Source of the DNA: Fibrobacter sp. UWB11
GTDB lineage: Bacteria > Fibrobacterota > Fibrobacteria > Fibrobacterales > Fibrobacteraceae
Assembly (NCBI RefSeq): GCF_900143015.1
Contig: NZ_FSRT01000001.1
Coordinates: 310,001 to 374,000, forward strand
Direction of reading: 5' to 3'
Length of the DNA stretch: 64,000 nucleotides
Part shown: positions 1 through 7,865 of the stretch, in pieces
Layout: every line of letters starts with the position of its first letter
How positions within the stretch are numbered: the stretch's first letter is position 1
The notes under the pieces: model-generated
What the model was told of the DNA's origin: nothing
What the model saw: the letters and a program-made list of their open reading frames with translations, nothing else
Databases searched by the model: none
Made by a program: the position numbers and the translations under genes

Positions 1-538
1 CGGAATCGAGACCGATAAATCCAGGAATGTTCACAAAGCCCATCTTGGCCCAATGTCCAAAAATCACGCGCTTGTTCCACTTGACCTGTTCAAACCAGGG
101 CTTGTCATTCCAATAGCGGATGGAAAGGAGCACTTCGGGGCTCATGTCTTCGAGGCGAGTTTTGCCCGGTTCAAGTCCAGCGTGCACGAGCAATGCGTGC
201 GGCGTGTCGCGCCAGAGCGGCCAGTTCTTCACGGTATCGCGGATGTAAACCCATTCGTCAAGCGAGAGCGCCTTGAAACGCTTCTTCTGCTTTTCGGTCC
301 AGTTGCTCTTGGGCGTTTCCATCATGCGGATGAGATGTTCTTCGTGGTTTCCGCGGACGGTTAGAATGCCGAGTTCCTCGACAATGCGCATGGCGCGCAT
401 CATGTCGGGACCTTTGTTGATGATATCGCCGGTCTGGTAAATGGTATCGCTACCGCGTACAAAGCCGAATTGGTCGATAATCGCAGAGAGTTCGTCTGCG
501 CAACCATGAACATCACCGATATAGAGAGTACGTTTCAT
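1..538 (-). CDS. ApaH-like metallophosphoesterase, 3' end missing
   Basis: Calcineurin-type serine/threonine protein phosphatase or diadenosine tetraphosphatase-like enzyme that hydrolyses phosphoester bonds with two metal ions. The visible 179 residues begin MKRTLYIGDVHGC and carry the family blocks in order: GDVHGC, GD-x-x-NKGPD, GNHEEH, VHAGLEP, then a GHW block near the window edge. The gene runs off the left edge, so the C-terminus is not seen. The start lies 7 nt after the stop of the pseudouridine synthase gene, so the two are probably cotranscribed. ApaH and PrpE-like protein phosphatases share these motifs, so the substrate cannot be decided. Confidence 0.88.
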   Translation of the reverse strand, partial: MKRTLYIGDVHGCADELSAIIDQFGFVRGSDTIYQTGDIINKGPDMMRAMRIVEELGILTVRGNHEEHLIRMMETPKSNWTEKQKKRFKALSLDEWVYIRDTVKNWPLWRDTPHALLVHAGLEPGKTRLEDMSPEVLLSIRYWNDKPWFEQVKWNKRVIFGHWAKMGFVNIPGFIGLDS

Positions 539-545
539 TGATCGC

Positions 546-1277
546 CTACAAATGCACGGCCTGACGCAATTTGTTCAATTCGTTGGGCGTGAGTTCGCGG
601 AATTCGCCTGCGGGCAAGTCGCCGAGCTGAATTTGGCAGTAGCTTACGCGCTTGAGGTCGCGGATTTCGTAACCGATGGCACGCATCATGCGGCGGATTT
701 CACGGTTCTTGCCTTCGATAAGCACAAGTTCTGCAAATCCGTTTTCGAGGTAGACGTCTGTGGCGAAAGCGATTTCTTCCTGGGCATCCGGATCTTCCGG
801 GTCGCGGATGTCCACGCCATCGACCAAGCGCTGGGCGGCAGATTCGCTGAGCGGGCGAGTGGTCCACACGTAGTAGCTGCGCGGCACTTCAAAACTCGGG
901 TGCGTGAGGCGGTAAAGCAATTCGCCGTCGTCGGTGAAAAGCAAGAGACCGCGGCTCTGCAAGTCGAGTCGTCCAACGTACTTGAAATTATGGTATCCCG
1001 GCGGCAAGTAATCGTAAACCGTGCGGCGGCCCTGCGGGTCGTCCTTGGTGCAGACGCAACCAGCCGGCTTGTGGAGCATGATGACTTTTGTTTTCTTGTT
1101 TGTCGGGAGCTTCAGCAACTTTCCGTCAACCGTCACCTGGTCCTTGGTTTCGTCCACTTGATGGCCGAGGTCAGAGATCGTTTCTCCGTTCACCTGTACG
1201 CGACCGTCAGCGACGAGTTCATCGGCCGCGCGACGGCTAGCAAAACCACTGAGAGAAATGTACTTGTTTATACGCAT
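546..1277 (-). CDS. rluB: RsuA/RluB-family pseudouridine synthase
   Basis: Converts a specific uridine in rRNA to pseudouridine. The 243-aa protein has an N-terminal S4 RNA-binding domain (about 1-60, MRINKYISLSGFASRRAADE) followed by the catalytic domain with the signature GRLDLQSRGLLLFTDDG, in which the Asp of GRLD is the family nucleophile, and the late block EGKNREIRRMM. Length fits RluB/RsuA. Assignment to RluB (23S) rather than RsuA (16S) or RluE/F rests on general resemblance only. It lies directly upstream of the ApaH-like phosphatase gene. Confidence 0.9.
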   Translation of the reverse strand: MRINKYISLSGFASRRAADELVADGRVQVNGETISDLGHQVDETKDQVTVDGKLLKLPTNKKTKVIMLHKPAGCVCTKDDPQGRRTVYDYLPPGYHNFKYVGRLDLQSRGLLLFTDDGELLYRLTHPSFEVPRSYYVWTTRPLSESAAQRLVDGVDIRDPEDPDAQEEIAFATDVYLENGFAELVLIEGKNREIRRMMRAIGYEIRDLKRVSYCQIQLGDLPAGEFRELTPNELNKLRQAVHL

Positions 1278-1290
1278 AATCTTTTTGCTC

Positions 1291-1328
1291 TGTCATCCTG
1301 GAGCCTCGTAGAGGCGATAGGATCCATC
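1291..1328. repeat. Short dispersed GTCATCC-type element
   Basis: Begins TGTCATCCTGGAGCC and ends AGGATCCATC. It shares the GTCATCCTG head and AGGATC tail with elements at 44351-44395 and 52380-52466, all in intergenic DNA. Inverted halves give hairpin potential. Confidence 0.5.
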
Positions 1329-1344
1329 AAGCATCTCCTTTATT

Positions 1345-1446
1345 TGTCAATGGTCATTAGTCATTGGTCTATGGTCAATAGCTATCGCAAACAACAAACA
1401 ACTAATAACTAATGACTAATGACTAACTACTAATAACTATCAACTA
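1345..1446. repeat. Intergenic (T)TAGTCATT / AATGACTAA inverted low-complexity tract
   Basis: The left part is built from GTCATTAGTCATTGG words and the right part from their complement (ACTAATGACTAATGAC), so the tract can fold into a long imperfect hairpin. Related tracts occur at 19448-19518, 28579-28676 and 59620-59757, always between genes. It lies between the stop of the Ppx-like gene and the start of rluB. Confidence 0.55.
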
Positions 1447-2481
1447 ACTTTTCAAAAATGCCGGGCGCTTCTTTGGCTTGGGTTCCGGTTCTTTTTCTGG
1501 CGGGTAGAGGAGACCAAAGCGGAGTCCTGCCGTACTGATCTTGAACGTTTCGACGCGGAGTTTCTCGAGGAGCGAACGCAACCAGAAAAGTCCACAGATG
1601 ATGACTTCGTGGCGACCGTTTCCAAGTCCCGGAAGCATTGCGCGGAGTTCCTTCGAGAGGTTTGTAATTCTTGTGGTGACTGCTTCGAGGTCCGAAAGAC
1701 TCAATTCAAGCCCTTCGATTGCTTTGTAGTCAAATGCCTGGCTGTTCAAGAACACCATGGCAAGTGCAGTACCTGTTCCACCGATAAGGTAGACAGGCTT
1801 CTTGGTCATGCCCTTGAAAGACAAATCCTTGAACGTTTCCTTGATAAACTTCTTGTATTCCGGGCCGGGAATCGGACCCATGGCCTTGAACATCTTGAGG
1901 GCGCCAATAGGAATCGAGAATGTCGTTTCGCCATTGCTGAGTTCCGTGGAACCGCCACCGATGTCAATCGTGACAAAGCCTTCGCCATGCCATTCTTTTA
2001 CGGAACGGTAGGTGAGCTTGCCTTCTTCTTCGCCGGTGATGACGCGCGGCTTGACCCACACTGCTTTTTCAACAGCTTCAATCACTTCGTCCGGATTTGT
2101 GGCCTTGCGCATGGCTTCGGTCATGGCGACGGCTTTAAGGTCTGCACCGAGGGCGTGCAAGTCCATGCGGAACTTGGTCATAATCTGCACAAGTTCCTGG
2201 ATGCGTTCCGGCGTGATTTTTCCGTGCTCGTAGATGTCTTCGCCAAGGCGGCAGACTTCGACCTTTTGCAGTTTCGGAACGAGAATCTTGCGTGTGGCTA
2301 CTGGCGCTTCGCTTGATGCGGCGGGAGTCTCGGAATTTGCGGGCGCCTCTGCTGGCGTCTCGACTTTTTCGAGATTCGCAGATTCAGCGGGAGCAGCGGC
2401 AGGTGCGTCTTCGAACGCTGCGATTAGCAAAATGCAGCTGTGACTCCCGATGTCGATTGTTGCCTGGAGTTTATTTTCCAC
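1444..2481 (-). CDS. Ppx/GppA-family exopolyphosphatase/guanosine pentaphosphatase
   Basis: ASKHA-fold phosphatase expected to act on polyphosphate or pppGpp. The 345-aa protein begins with the phosphate-1 loop (QATIDIGSHSC) and has the phosphate-2 motif FVTIDIGGGSTELS near residue 175, plus GGTGTALA near 235. Between the first strand and the rest there is an Ala/Pro/Glu-rich insertion (about residues 25-64) not expected in the family core. The length matches the short, two-domain Ppx2-type proteins rather than the roughly 500-aa E. coli enzymes. Its start overlaps the end of the upstream 118-aa gene by 11 nt, indicating coupling. Confidence 0.85.
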   Translation of the reverse strand: MENKLQATIDIGSHSCILLIAAFEDAPAAAPAESANLEKVETPAEAPANSETPAASSEAPVATRKILVPKLQKVEVCRLGEDIYEHGKITPERIQELVQIMTKFRMDLHALGADLKAVAMTEAMRKATNPDEVIEAVEKAVWVKPRVITGEEEGKLTYRSVKEWHGEGFVTIDIGGGSTELSNGETTFSIPIGALKMFKAMGPIPGPEYKKFIKETFKDLSFKGMTKKPVYLIGGTGTALAMVFLNSQAFDYKAIEGLELSLSDLEAVTTRITNLSKELRAMLPGLGNGRHEVIICGLFWLRSLLEKLRVETFKISTAGLRFGLLYPPEKEPEPKPKKRPAFLKS

Positions 2482-2827
2482 TTTCGGCCTCGTCCTTTTT
2501 TTCTTCTTGCTGATTCATCTTCTTCAGCATGATGTTTTTCATCTTTTCGGCGAGGGCGCCTGGATTTGTGAGGAACTGCTTGGCGTGAGCGATTGCTTCT
2601 TCAACGACGGATTCCGGGTACTTGGAACTCCATGCGGCGACGATGTCGCCAGTCGTGCTGCCGAGCGGCTTCTTTTCGCGAATTTCCTGGCCCATCTTGA
2701 GAGCGAGCAAAAGTCCGAGTTCAAATGCTTTCGGTTCTGCTTCGGCTTCAATCATCTTTTCGATGCGGGCGATGCGTTCTTCAAAGGGAATGTTCTGCGA
2801 ATTGGTCAAATCTTTTTCTGAAATCAT
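2471..2827 (-). CDS. Conserved-looking small soluble protein, function unknown
   Basis: A 118-aa helical, charged protein beginning MISEKDLTNSQ, with no signal peptide or membrane segment and a Lys/Glu-rich C-terminus. I do not recognise a family. The ATG at 2827 was preferred over an in-frame ATG at 2863 because the longer version reads into a repeated intergenic segment also found at 4784-4857, and because a TATTTTTG box sits just before the ATG at 2827. It overlaps the Ppx/GppA start, so the two products may act together. Confidence 0.65.
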   Translation of the reverse strand: MISEKDLTNSQNIPFEERIARIEKMIEAEAEPKAFELGLLLALKMGQEIREKKPLGSTTGDIVAAWSSKYPESVVEEAIAHAKQFLTNPGALAEKMKNIMLKKMNQQEEKKDEAESGK

Positions 2828-2832
2828 GCTAA

Positions 2833-2864
2833 CAAAAATAGTAAACGGAGGGCGGAGCGCCAAA
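2833..2864 (-). promoter_or_regulatory. Putative Bacteroidetes-type promoter, leaderless
   Basis: On the minus strand a TTTG (2861-2864) is followed after 20 nt by TATTTTTG (2833-2840), whose end is 5 nt before the ATG at 2827. This matches the known Bacteroidetes -33 TTTG / -7 TAnnTTTG layout. The -33 part lies inside a dispersed repeat. Confidence 0.5.
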
Positions 2865-3123
2865 GGATATTATTGTTACAAAGGGTTTTGCTTGAATAGA
2901 TTTAAAAAGAACTTTATGCGGGCGGGGCCCCAGCTCGGAGTTGCGAAGGCCGCACGGGCCCCTCCCTGCACCCTCCCCATCCTTGGCCGACGCTTTTGTC
3001 TTCTGACGTTGAGGTGTTATCTAAATGAGAGCTTTGGGCTCGCTTTTGTTGTCGAGATGCTTGTAATTGTTGTTATGGAATTTTTTTGATAGACGAAGTA
3101 GTAAACGTGGGGCGGAGCGCCAA
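2837..3123. repeat. Composite intergenic repeat block, copy A
   Basis: Order: an AATAGTAAACGGAGGGCGG segment (2837-2910), the 82-bp GC-rich core (2916-2997), a T-rich segment ending TTTTTTTGATAGAC, then the beginning of the first segment again (about 3098-3123). The same three segments recur, rotated, at 4603-4888, so the two regions are related by duplication. Confidence 0.75.
2916..2997. repeat. 82-bp GC-rich dispersed repeat, copy 1, with G-quadruplex motif
   Basis: Nearly identical to copies at 4603-4684, 29502-29583 and 53615-53696, all intergenic and in the same orientation. The arm GGGCGGGGCCC (2920-2930) pairs with GGGCCCCTCCC (2956-2966) with one mismatch. The minus strand of 2959-2978 reads GGGG-A-GGG-TGCA-GGG-A-GGGG, a canonical quadruplex motif overlapping the 3' arm. 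Confidence 0.85.
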
Positions 3124-3125
3124 TA

Positions 3126-3155
3126 TAAAAAAAGACCCGCAGAGGTCTGCGGGTC
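3126..3155 (-). terminator. Rho-independent terminator of the histone-like gene
   Basis: A perfect 10-bp stem GACCCGCAGA/TCTGCGGGTC with a 2-nt loop (3134-3155), followed on the minus strand by seven T residues. It lies 25 nt after the stop codon. Confidence 0.85.
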
Positions 3156-3179
3156 AAAATCGTTGGGTCAAAAAGAAGA

Positions 3180-3512
3180 TTACTTCTTGGCGGCCGGCTT
3201 CTTTGCGGCAGCCGGCTTCTTAGCAGCGGTCGGCTTCTTAGCAGCGGCTGGCTTCTTAGCAGCGGCCGGCTTCTTAGCAGCAGTCGGCTTCTTAGCGGCA
3301 GCGGGCTTCTTAGCAGCAGCGGGCTTCTTAGCAGCGGCCGGCTTCTTAGCAGCAGTCGGCTTCTTAGCGGCAGCGGGCTTCTTAGCAGCGGCCGGCTTCT
3401 TAGCGGCGGCGGGCTTCTTAGCAGCAGCGGGCTTCTTAGCAGCGGCCGGCTTCTTAGCAGCAGCGGGCTTCTTAGCAGCGGCGGGTTTCTTTGCAACAGT
3501 TTTTGTAGCCAT
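3180..3512 (-). CDS. Lys/Ala-rich histone H1-like DNA-binding protein
   Basis: A 110-aa protein built almost wholly from the repeat PAAAKK (with PTAAKK variants), about 17 units, after MATKTVAKK. Such tails bind DNA nonspecifically by charge and are known from bacterial histone H1-like proteins, AlgP and HctB, so a nucleoid-condensing role is likely but not shown. The ATG at 3512 is chosen because AAGGAAG lies about 8 nt upstream; an in-frame ATG at 3572 precedes that site. A strong terminator follows. Near-identical DNA units make copy-number change by recombination likely. Confidence 0.8.
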   Translation of the reverse strand: MATKTVAKKPAAAKKPAAAKKPAAAKKPAAAKKPAAAKKPAAAKKPAAAKKPTAAKKPAAAKKPAAAKKPAAAKKPTAAKKPAAAKKPAAAKKPTAAKKPAAAKKPAAKK

Positions 3513-3680
3513 TTTTTTTCTTCCTTTTTTGTTATTTATTTGTTGATACCTGAAAAATAACTTCTTTTTCACAAATAATCAACACATAATTTAAAAAAAA
3601 GTGATTTTTTTTTGAAAAAATTTTGTTATAGAAATCGCTTGATAGAAAAATGTTATCGTTAACTATTTTGAGTAAAATAA

Positions 3681-3704
3681 AATCGACCTCGCAAGAGATC
3701 GATT
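3681..3704 (-). terminator. Weak hairpin terminator candidate behind panB
   Basis: A 10-bp stem AATCGATCTC/GAGGTCGATT (one G-U on the minus strand) with a TTGC loop, followed by TTTTATTTT. It lies 55 nt after the panB stop. Confidence 0.5.
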
Positions 3705-3758
3705 GTTGAAAAGAAAGTGTTTAATTTGTTTGAAATTTTGAATGTAACTAAGGCTCAA

Positions 3759-4502
3759 CTACATTCTTGCCTTGACACTTTCGATGTATTTCTTAACTCC
3801 TTGAACACCAACGGAATACATGTCTGCGAACTTTGTCGCGAACGGTGGAATCTTGTTCGGGTGCATGCCAAGGGCATCGTGCATCACGAGAACATGACCG
3901 TCTGTGAACTTGCCACCACCAATGCCAATTGTCGGAATGCTGAGTTCGTCGGTGATTTTTTTGCCGAGTTCTTCGGGAATGTGCTCGAGAACGGTTTCGA
4001 AGCAAAGTCCTTCAACAAACTTGGCCGCTTCTTCAATGGCGCGAGCTTCTTCTTCGGTGCGGCCTTTCTGCTTGAAGTTTTCTGCGGTCTGCGGTAAAAG
4101 TCCAAGATGCCCGCAGACGGGAATTCCTTTTTCGTGCAAGAACTCGAGAACGCCAGCGGGTGTGCCTTCAATTTTTACGCTAGAGGCTCCCACATCCATG
4201 AGACGGCGGGCGTTGTCGTAAGCGGTTTGCGGATCTTTGTCGCTCAAGTAGGGCATGTCGGCGACTACGTGAGTGTTTGGGGCGCCACGGCAGACGGCTG
4301 CTGTGAAGATGAGCATTTCGGTCATGCCGATTTCACGCGTGCTCTTGTAACCGAGCATTGTGTTTGCAAGGCTATCGCCTACGAGAATCTGGTCAATTCC
4401 GGCGGCTTCTGCAATGTTTGCGAAAGCGAAGTCGTAGGCGGTGATCATGGAAATCATTTCGTGCTTGGATTTTTTTGCTTTGATATCTTCTGGTGTTAAC
4501 AT
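3759..4502 (-). CDS. panB: 3-methyl-2-oxobutanoate hydroxymethyltransferase
   Basis: First step of pantothenate (coenzyme A) synthesis: transfers a hydroxymethyl group from 5,10-methylene-THF to 2-oxoisovalerate to give ketopantoate. The 247-aa protein shows the PanB TIM-barrel blocks MITAYDFAFANIAEAAGID, LVGDSLANTMLG with the metal-binding Asp, VVADMPYLS, VKIEG and GHLGLLPQ, and ends with the GIGGG and ALGMHP region. Length is slightly short of the usual 260-280. An AAGAGG site precedes the ATG. No panC or panD is adjacent, so the pathway is dispersed. Confidence 0.95.
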   Translation of the reverse strand: MLTPEDIKAKKSKHEMISMITAYDFAFANIAEAAGIDQILVGDSLANTMLGYKSTREIGMTEMLIFTAAVCRGAPNTHVVADMPYLSDKDPQTAYDNARRLMDVGASSVKIEGTPAGVLEFLHEKGIPVCGHLGLLPQTAENFKQKGRTEEEARAIEEAAKFVEGLCFETVLEHIPEELGKKITDELSIPTIGIGGGKFTDGHVLVMHDALGMHPNKIPPFATKFADMYSVGVQGVKKYIESVKARM

Positions 4503-4999
4503 GATGACCTCTTCACATTTTTACATTTTCCGAAAATATAAAAAATGTGTTTGATTATGGCTTGCTTTTGTAAATGCTCTTTTTGAATTGTAAAAATACT
4601 TCATGCGGGCGGGGCCCCAGCTCGGAGTTGCGAAGGCCGCACGGGCCTCTCCCTGCACCCTCCCCATCCTTGGCCGACGCTTTTGTCTTATGACGATGTT
4701 GTTTTATCAAAATGAGGGCTTATGTCTCGCTTTTGTTGTCGAGATGCTTGTAATTGTTGTTGTAGAATTTTTTTGATAGACTGAATAGTAAACGGAGGGC
4801 GGACTGCCAAAGGATATTATTGTTACAAAGGGGTTTGCTGGAATAGAATAAAAAAGTACTTCATGCGGGCGGGGCCCCAGCTTAGAGTTGACGCCTACGG
4901 CGTCAGCGGCTTCACTCGGTTATGCAGGTCTGCAAGCAGCCCGTCGCAACACTCGTTTTGCACGCTACTGCGAAGCGTTGACGGAATTCAGTGCTTGAA
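4503..4999. other. 497-bp intergenic region of repeats
   Basis: No credible gene. It contains an AT-rich panB leader, the second copy of the 82-bp repeat, a T-rich segment, the AATAGTAAACGGAGGGCGG segment and a truncated third core. It ends with a GC-rich stretch rich in small hairpins, such as GACGCC-TAC-GGCGTC at 4890-4904. Confidence 0.7.
4603..4888. repeat. Composite intergenic repeat block, copy B
   Basis: 82-bp core (4603-4684; its quadruplex tract is broken by a C-to-T change), T-rich segment, AATAGTAAACGG segment (4784-4857), then the first 25 bp of a further core (4863-4887) that diverges after CAGCTTAGAGTTG. It is homologous to 2837-3123 in rotated order. Confidence 0.75.
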
Positions 5000-5806
5000 T
5001 CAATGATAATTAAACAATTTTCTTGTTTCGTTTAGGAATTTTATGGAGTGGATTTCTTTCAGAAATCCGATGTGGTGGCGCAGGTAGGTGAGGAGCGCAT
5101 TTTCCGTAAATTCCGGATGCTCAATTTGTTGCCCGCGGTGAAGTGCCCAAAGACCGTTTAGCGTTTCCGCTTTTGCACGGGGCGTGTCGACACCGAGACA
5201 ATGCTCGCAAACGAATCCGCCAGTTTCGGGGAAAAAGTCTGCGGCGGGCTTGTCGAGCGTTTTACCGCAACGACTGCAAGTTTCAAGATCGAGATTGTAG
5301 CCCCACATGTCGCAAGTGTCCAAGAGCCATTGCGCGAAAATATTTGATTTGTGGGCGGACGTCGCGGAATTTGTCGAAGGCGATTCAGCCGATGTCGCGG
5401 CAATGGATGCGCTTGCGGAACTGCCGCATGTTTCGTTGAATTCGCGGAGCGATTGTTCCAGCCGTTCGAATTCTTCTTGGAGGGGGACCCCTTGCGGGGC
5501 GTAGCGCAAAATCATCTCGGTGATGACCTGCGCTTTCGCGAGACTCAACAAATCGTTTCGCAAGTCCTTGTGCCAATCGAGAAGCGTCGCTTCCTTGATG
5601 AACTGCAATTCGGTATTCGGATTTTGCCGAAAGACAACTTCGCTCAACGAGAGCGGATCCAAAGCCCCGCGGAACGGGGATTCCTTTTTCTTGCCGCCCT
5701 TGACGATGAACGAAACAATCCCGCATTCTTCCGTCAGGACTTTAACGATAAAGCTAGAGTCGCTGTACGGAAAGCGATGCAGGACAATGGCACGAGTTTT
5801 GATCAT
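5000..5806 (-). CDS. recO: DNA repair protein RecO
   Basis: Recombination mediator that helps load RecA on SSB-coated DNA in the RecFOR pathway. The 268-aa protein starts with the OB-fold block MIKTRAIVLHRFPYSDSS, followed by a helical domain and a zinc site C177-x2-C180 / C200-x2-C203. Between helices there is a Ser/Ala/Thr-rich insertion at about 126-152. The start lies 24 nt after the stop of the HIT gene, so the pair probably forms one unit. Confidence 0.9.
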   Translation of the reverse strand: MIKTRAIVLHRFPYSDSSFIVKVLTEECGIVSFIVKGGKKKESPFRGALDPLSLSEVVFRQNPNTELQFIKEATLLDWHKDLRNDLLSLAKAQVITEMILRYAPQGVPLQEEFERLEQSLREFNETCGSSASASIAATSAESPSTNSATSAHKSNIFAQWLLDTCDMWGYNLDLETCSRCGKTLDKPAADFFPETGGFVCEHCLGVDTPRAKAETLNGLWALHRGQQIEHPEFTENALLTYLRHHIGFLKEIHSIKFLNETRKLFNYH

Positions 5807-5830
5807 AGGTTCGCGGCTTTTATGCCGTGA

Positions 5831-6187
5831 TTATTTTGCCGGGAACGGAGGCCAACCCATTTCCTGTCCGCCGACGACGTGTAGGTGGATGTGGAACACG
5901 GTTTGACCGGCATCAGCCTTGCAGTTGAACACAAAGCGGGCCCCGCCTTCTTCGAGACCGAGGTCCTTCGCGATAAGCTGTGCGCGGTAGAGCATCTTGC
6001 CCACGAGTTCGCAATCTTCCGGTTTCATGTCCATGATGGTTGCAATGTGGCGCTTCGGCACGACCAAAAAGTGTACCGGTGCCTGCGGGGCGATGTCGTA
6101 GAAGGCGAACACATCGTCGTCTTCGTAGATTTTCTTGGAAGGGATTTCACCCTTGATGATTTTGCAGAAAAGGCAGTTTTCACTCAT
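5831..6187 (-). CDS. HIT-family nucleotide-binding hydrolase (HinT-like)
   Basis: A 118-aa histidine-triad protein; the family cleaves purine phosphoramidates such as AMP-lysine. It begins MSENCLFCKIIKGEIPSKKIYED, typical of HinT, has the PVHFLVVPKRHI block and the catalytic triad HIHLHVVGG near the C-terminus. Cys5 and Cys8 keep the CxxC-type N-terminus seen in many HIT proteins. Full length for the family. It lies just upstream of recO on the same strand. Confidence 0.92.
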   Translation of the reverse strand: MSENCLFCKIIKGEIPSKKIYEDDDVFAFYDIAPQAPVHFLVVPKRHIATIMDMKPEDCELVGKMLYRAQLIAKDLGLEEGGARFVFNCKADAGQTVFHIHLHVVGGQEMGWPPFPAK

Positions 6188-6213
6188 AGTATTATAATAG
6201 TAGTAAAAGAGGG

Positions 6214-6900
6214 TTAAGAATTTTCGCGTTGTTTTAAGATTTCTTCGACTTTGCGGTTCACTAAGTCATCGAATCGTTTGATTTGCAATAAGCGTCCGTT
6301 TTCTATGATGGCTTTCATGATTTTTATGTATAGGGCGCAAATCATAGAGGCCAATATAATTAGGACGATTCTTCCGGGGAGGTATATAACCGTTATAAAA
6401 GTGGACATTATGAGAAAAGAAAGGACCAGGGTGGCGGTGAATGTCCATTCCGGTAAAGCTGCTGGCTTAAGGCCGTGATTCTCGAGAATCGCGTTTTGCT
6501 TATGGAACAGGTCCTTGAAAATAAATGCATCAATGAAAGGCCCTATCACGCAACCGAGTAAAACTGCTTTTGTCGGAGTGAGCTCGGTGGAGGTGAATTG
6601 GTTCTGTTCTTTTACGGCGTAGTAAATCCATATACTGAACTTGTAGATGTATACAAGAAGGATTATGGAATAGACTGCTATAAAGAATAGAGATATGCAA
6701 AGAGCAATGGATTCCGTAGTTGTCATTGAGCCTTTTGTGTAGCTTGTGAATATCTGGATTAAAACTTCAATAGAAATCCAGGCAAGTATTGTGAACACCA
6801 GGGATACGAAAGTCCATATAATGGCGCTTTTGCCACGTAGGGCGTTCGCAGGCTCGTTTAGGAAGAATTCACTTTGCTGCGTGTTATTGTTGCAAATCAT
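6214..6900 (-). CDS. Multi-pass membrane protein, paralogue of the protein at 25378-26244
   Basis: A 228-aa protein with about five hydrophobic segments and a charged C-terminal tail ending NRKVEEILKQREN. It shares with the protein encoded at 25378-26244 an ordered set of blocks: W-x-IY-x-A-x-KEQN-x-F, FIFK-x-L, a later G-x-K-x-x-A-x-P, LYIK-x-x and KVEEI-x-x-QR. It lacks that paralogue's zinc ribbon. It resembles DUF4328-type proteins in general character, but I cannot confirm the family or a function. A gap of 26 nt separates it from the HIT gene. Confidence 0.7.
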   Translation of the reverse strand: MICNNNTQQSEFFLNEPANALRGKSAIIWTFVSLVFTILAWISIEVLIQIFTSYTKGSMTTTESIALCISLFFIAVYSIILLVYIYKFSIWIYYAVKEQNQFTSTELTPTKAVLLGCVIGPFIDAFIFKDLFHKQNAILENHGLKPAALPEWTFTATLVLSFLIMSTFITVIYLPGRIVLIILASMICALYIKIMKAIIENGRLLQIKRFDDLVNRKVEEILKQRENS

Positions 6901-6994
6901 AAAAACCTCTCATGAACAATTTAGAAATAAAAGGTACATTCAGAGTACAACATTATCGTTATTGTTTGTTCGATTTTCGTATCTTTAAACTGAA

Positions 6995-7864
6995 ATGTCT
7001 TTTATGGGTAAAATGTTGACGGTGGTTTTTGCGCGGGTGGCTTACTCTGTGCTTAAACTTGCTGGCTGGAAAAAGAAAACGGTGCTTGCAAATGTAAAGC
7101 ACGTGACCGGTGCATTTCCGTCGGGTGCCCTAAATTACGATACCCTTTTAAAGAATTTGACTAAACATGTTGGCGAACTGTTGTTTTGCTTTGGAACGTT
7201 CAAAAAATTGCCGCATGATGTTTCTGCTTACCCGTGTCGCGTGGACGGCTGGAATTTTTCGCTTGACGAATCTGCCATTCCTGTGCTTGAAAAAATGCGC
7301 AATGGTGGAATTTTTTTGACCGCGCACTATGGCAACTACGAGGCGATGGGACCGTGGCTTTGCCGCCTTGGAATCCCGCTAGTGGCAAGCTACATTCCCG
7401 TGAAACCGAAGTGGCTCAACAACATTCTCGAACGGAAAATCCGTGCGGTAGATGGTCGGAGTTATTCTGTGGACGCTCGGACGCCTCGCGACTTTTTGCG
7501 GATTTTAAACGAAGGCAATCTTTTCTGCCTGCTTGATGATCAGGACTCTCGTATTCCGAGCGCCATTGAAGGAACTTTGCTGGGGCAACCGGTAAATGTG
7601 AATCCGCTGCCGGACTTTTTGCTAGAACATCGTCCGCAGACTCCTATATTTATTTGCTGGATGGATGAGGTCGGCGCATCTTCGGAAAAGGTCCGCGTAC
7701 TTCATGCGATAGAGGTTGCATCTCCGGCGCATTCTTCACCGAGCGTTGTCAACGTGCAATTCAACAAGTGGCTTGAACAGCGCATCCTCGAAAATCCGAA
7801 TCTTTGGTACAGTTTCACACACCGTCGCTTTTACAGCCGTTCGCCAGAAATCTACGGAGAGTAA
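6995..7864 (+). CDS. LpxL/HtrB-like lysophospholipid or lipid A acyltransferase
   Basis: A 289-aa inner-membrane acyltransferase. The N-terminus is a hydrophobic anchor, and the catalytic H-x4-E/D motif appears as AHYGNYEAMGPWL near residue 110, followed by LLDDQDSRIPS and a C-terminal LWYSFTHRRFYSR block typical of LpxL/LpxM acyltransferases. It probably adds a secondary acyl chain to lipid A or a related lipid. The next gene starts 1 nt after its stop codon, so they are cotranscribed. A TATCTT box sits 9 nt before the start. Confidence 0.85.
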   Translation: MSFMGKMLTVVFARVAYSVLKLAGWKKKTVLANVKHVTGAFPSGALNYDTLLKNLTKHVGELLFCFGTFKKLPHDVSAYPCRVDGWNFSLDESAIPVLEKMRNGGIFLTAHYGNYEAMGPWLCRLGIPLVASYIPVKPKWLNNILERKIRAVDGRSYSVDARTPRDFLRILNEGNLFCLLDDQDSRIPSAIEGTLLGQPVNVNPLPDFLLEHRPQTPIFICWMDEVGASSEKVRVLHAIEVASPAHSSPSVVNVQFNKWLEQRILENPNLWYSFTHRRFYSRSPEIYGE

Positions 7865-7865
7865 T

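Noticed and set aside
2916-2997. Short frame reading MRAGPQLGVAKAARAPPCTLP in the 82-bp repeat
   Set aside because: The frame lies in an intergenic repeat with variable downstream ends and no ribosome site; more likely a spurious ORF.
3209-3490. Tandem repeat read as a CRISPR array
   Set aside because: The units are 18-bp coding repeats (PAAAKK) without spacers.
4889-4999. Possible tRNA or small RNA in the hairpin-rich stretch before recO
   Set aside because: No cloverleaf or T-loop (GTTCGANTC) pattern could be found; only small unrelated hairpins.
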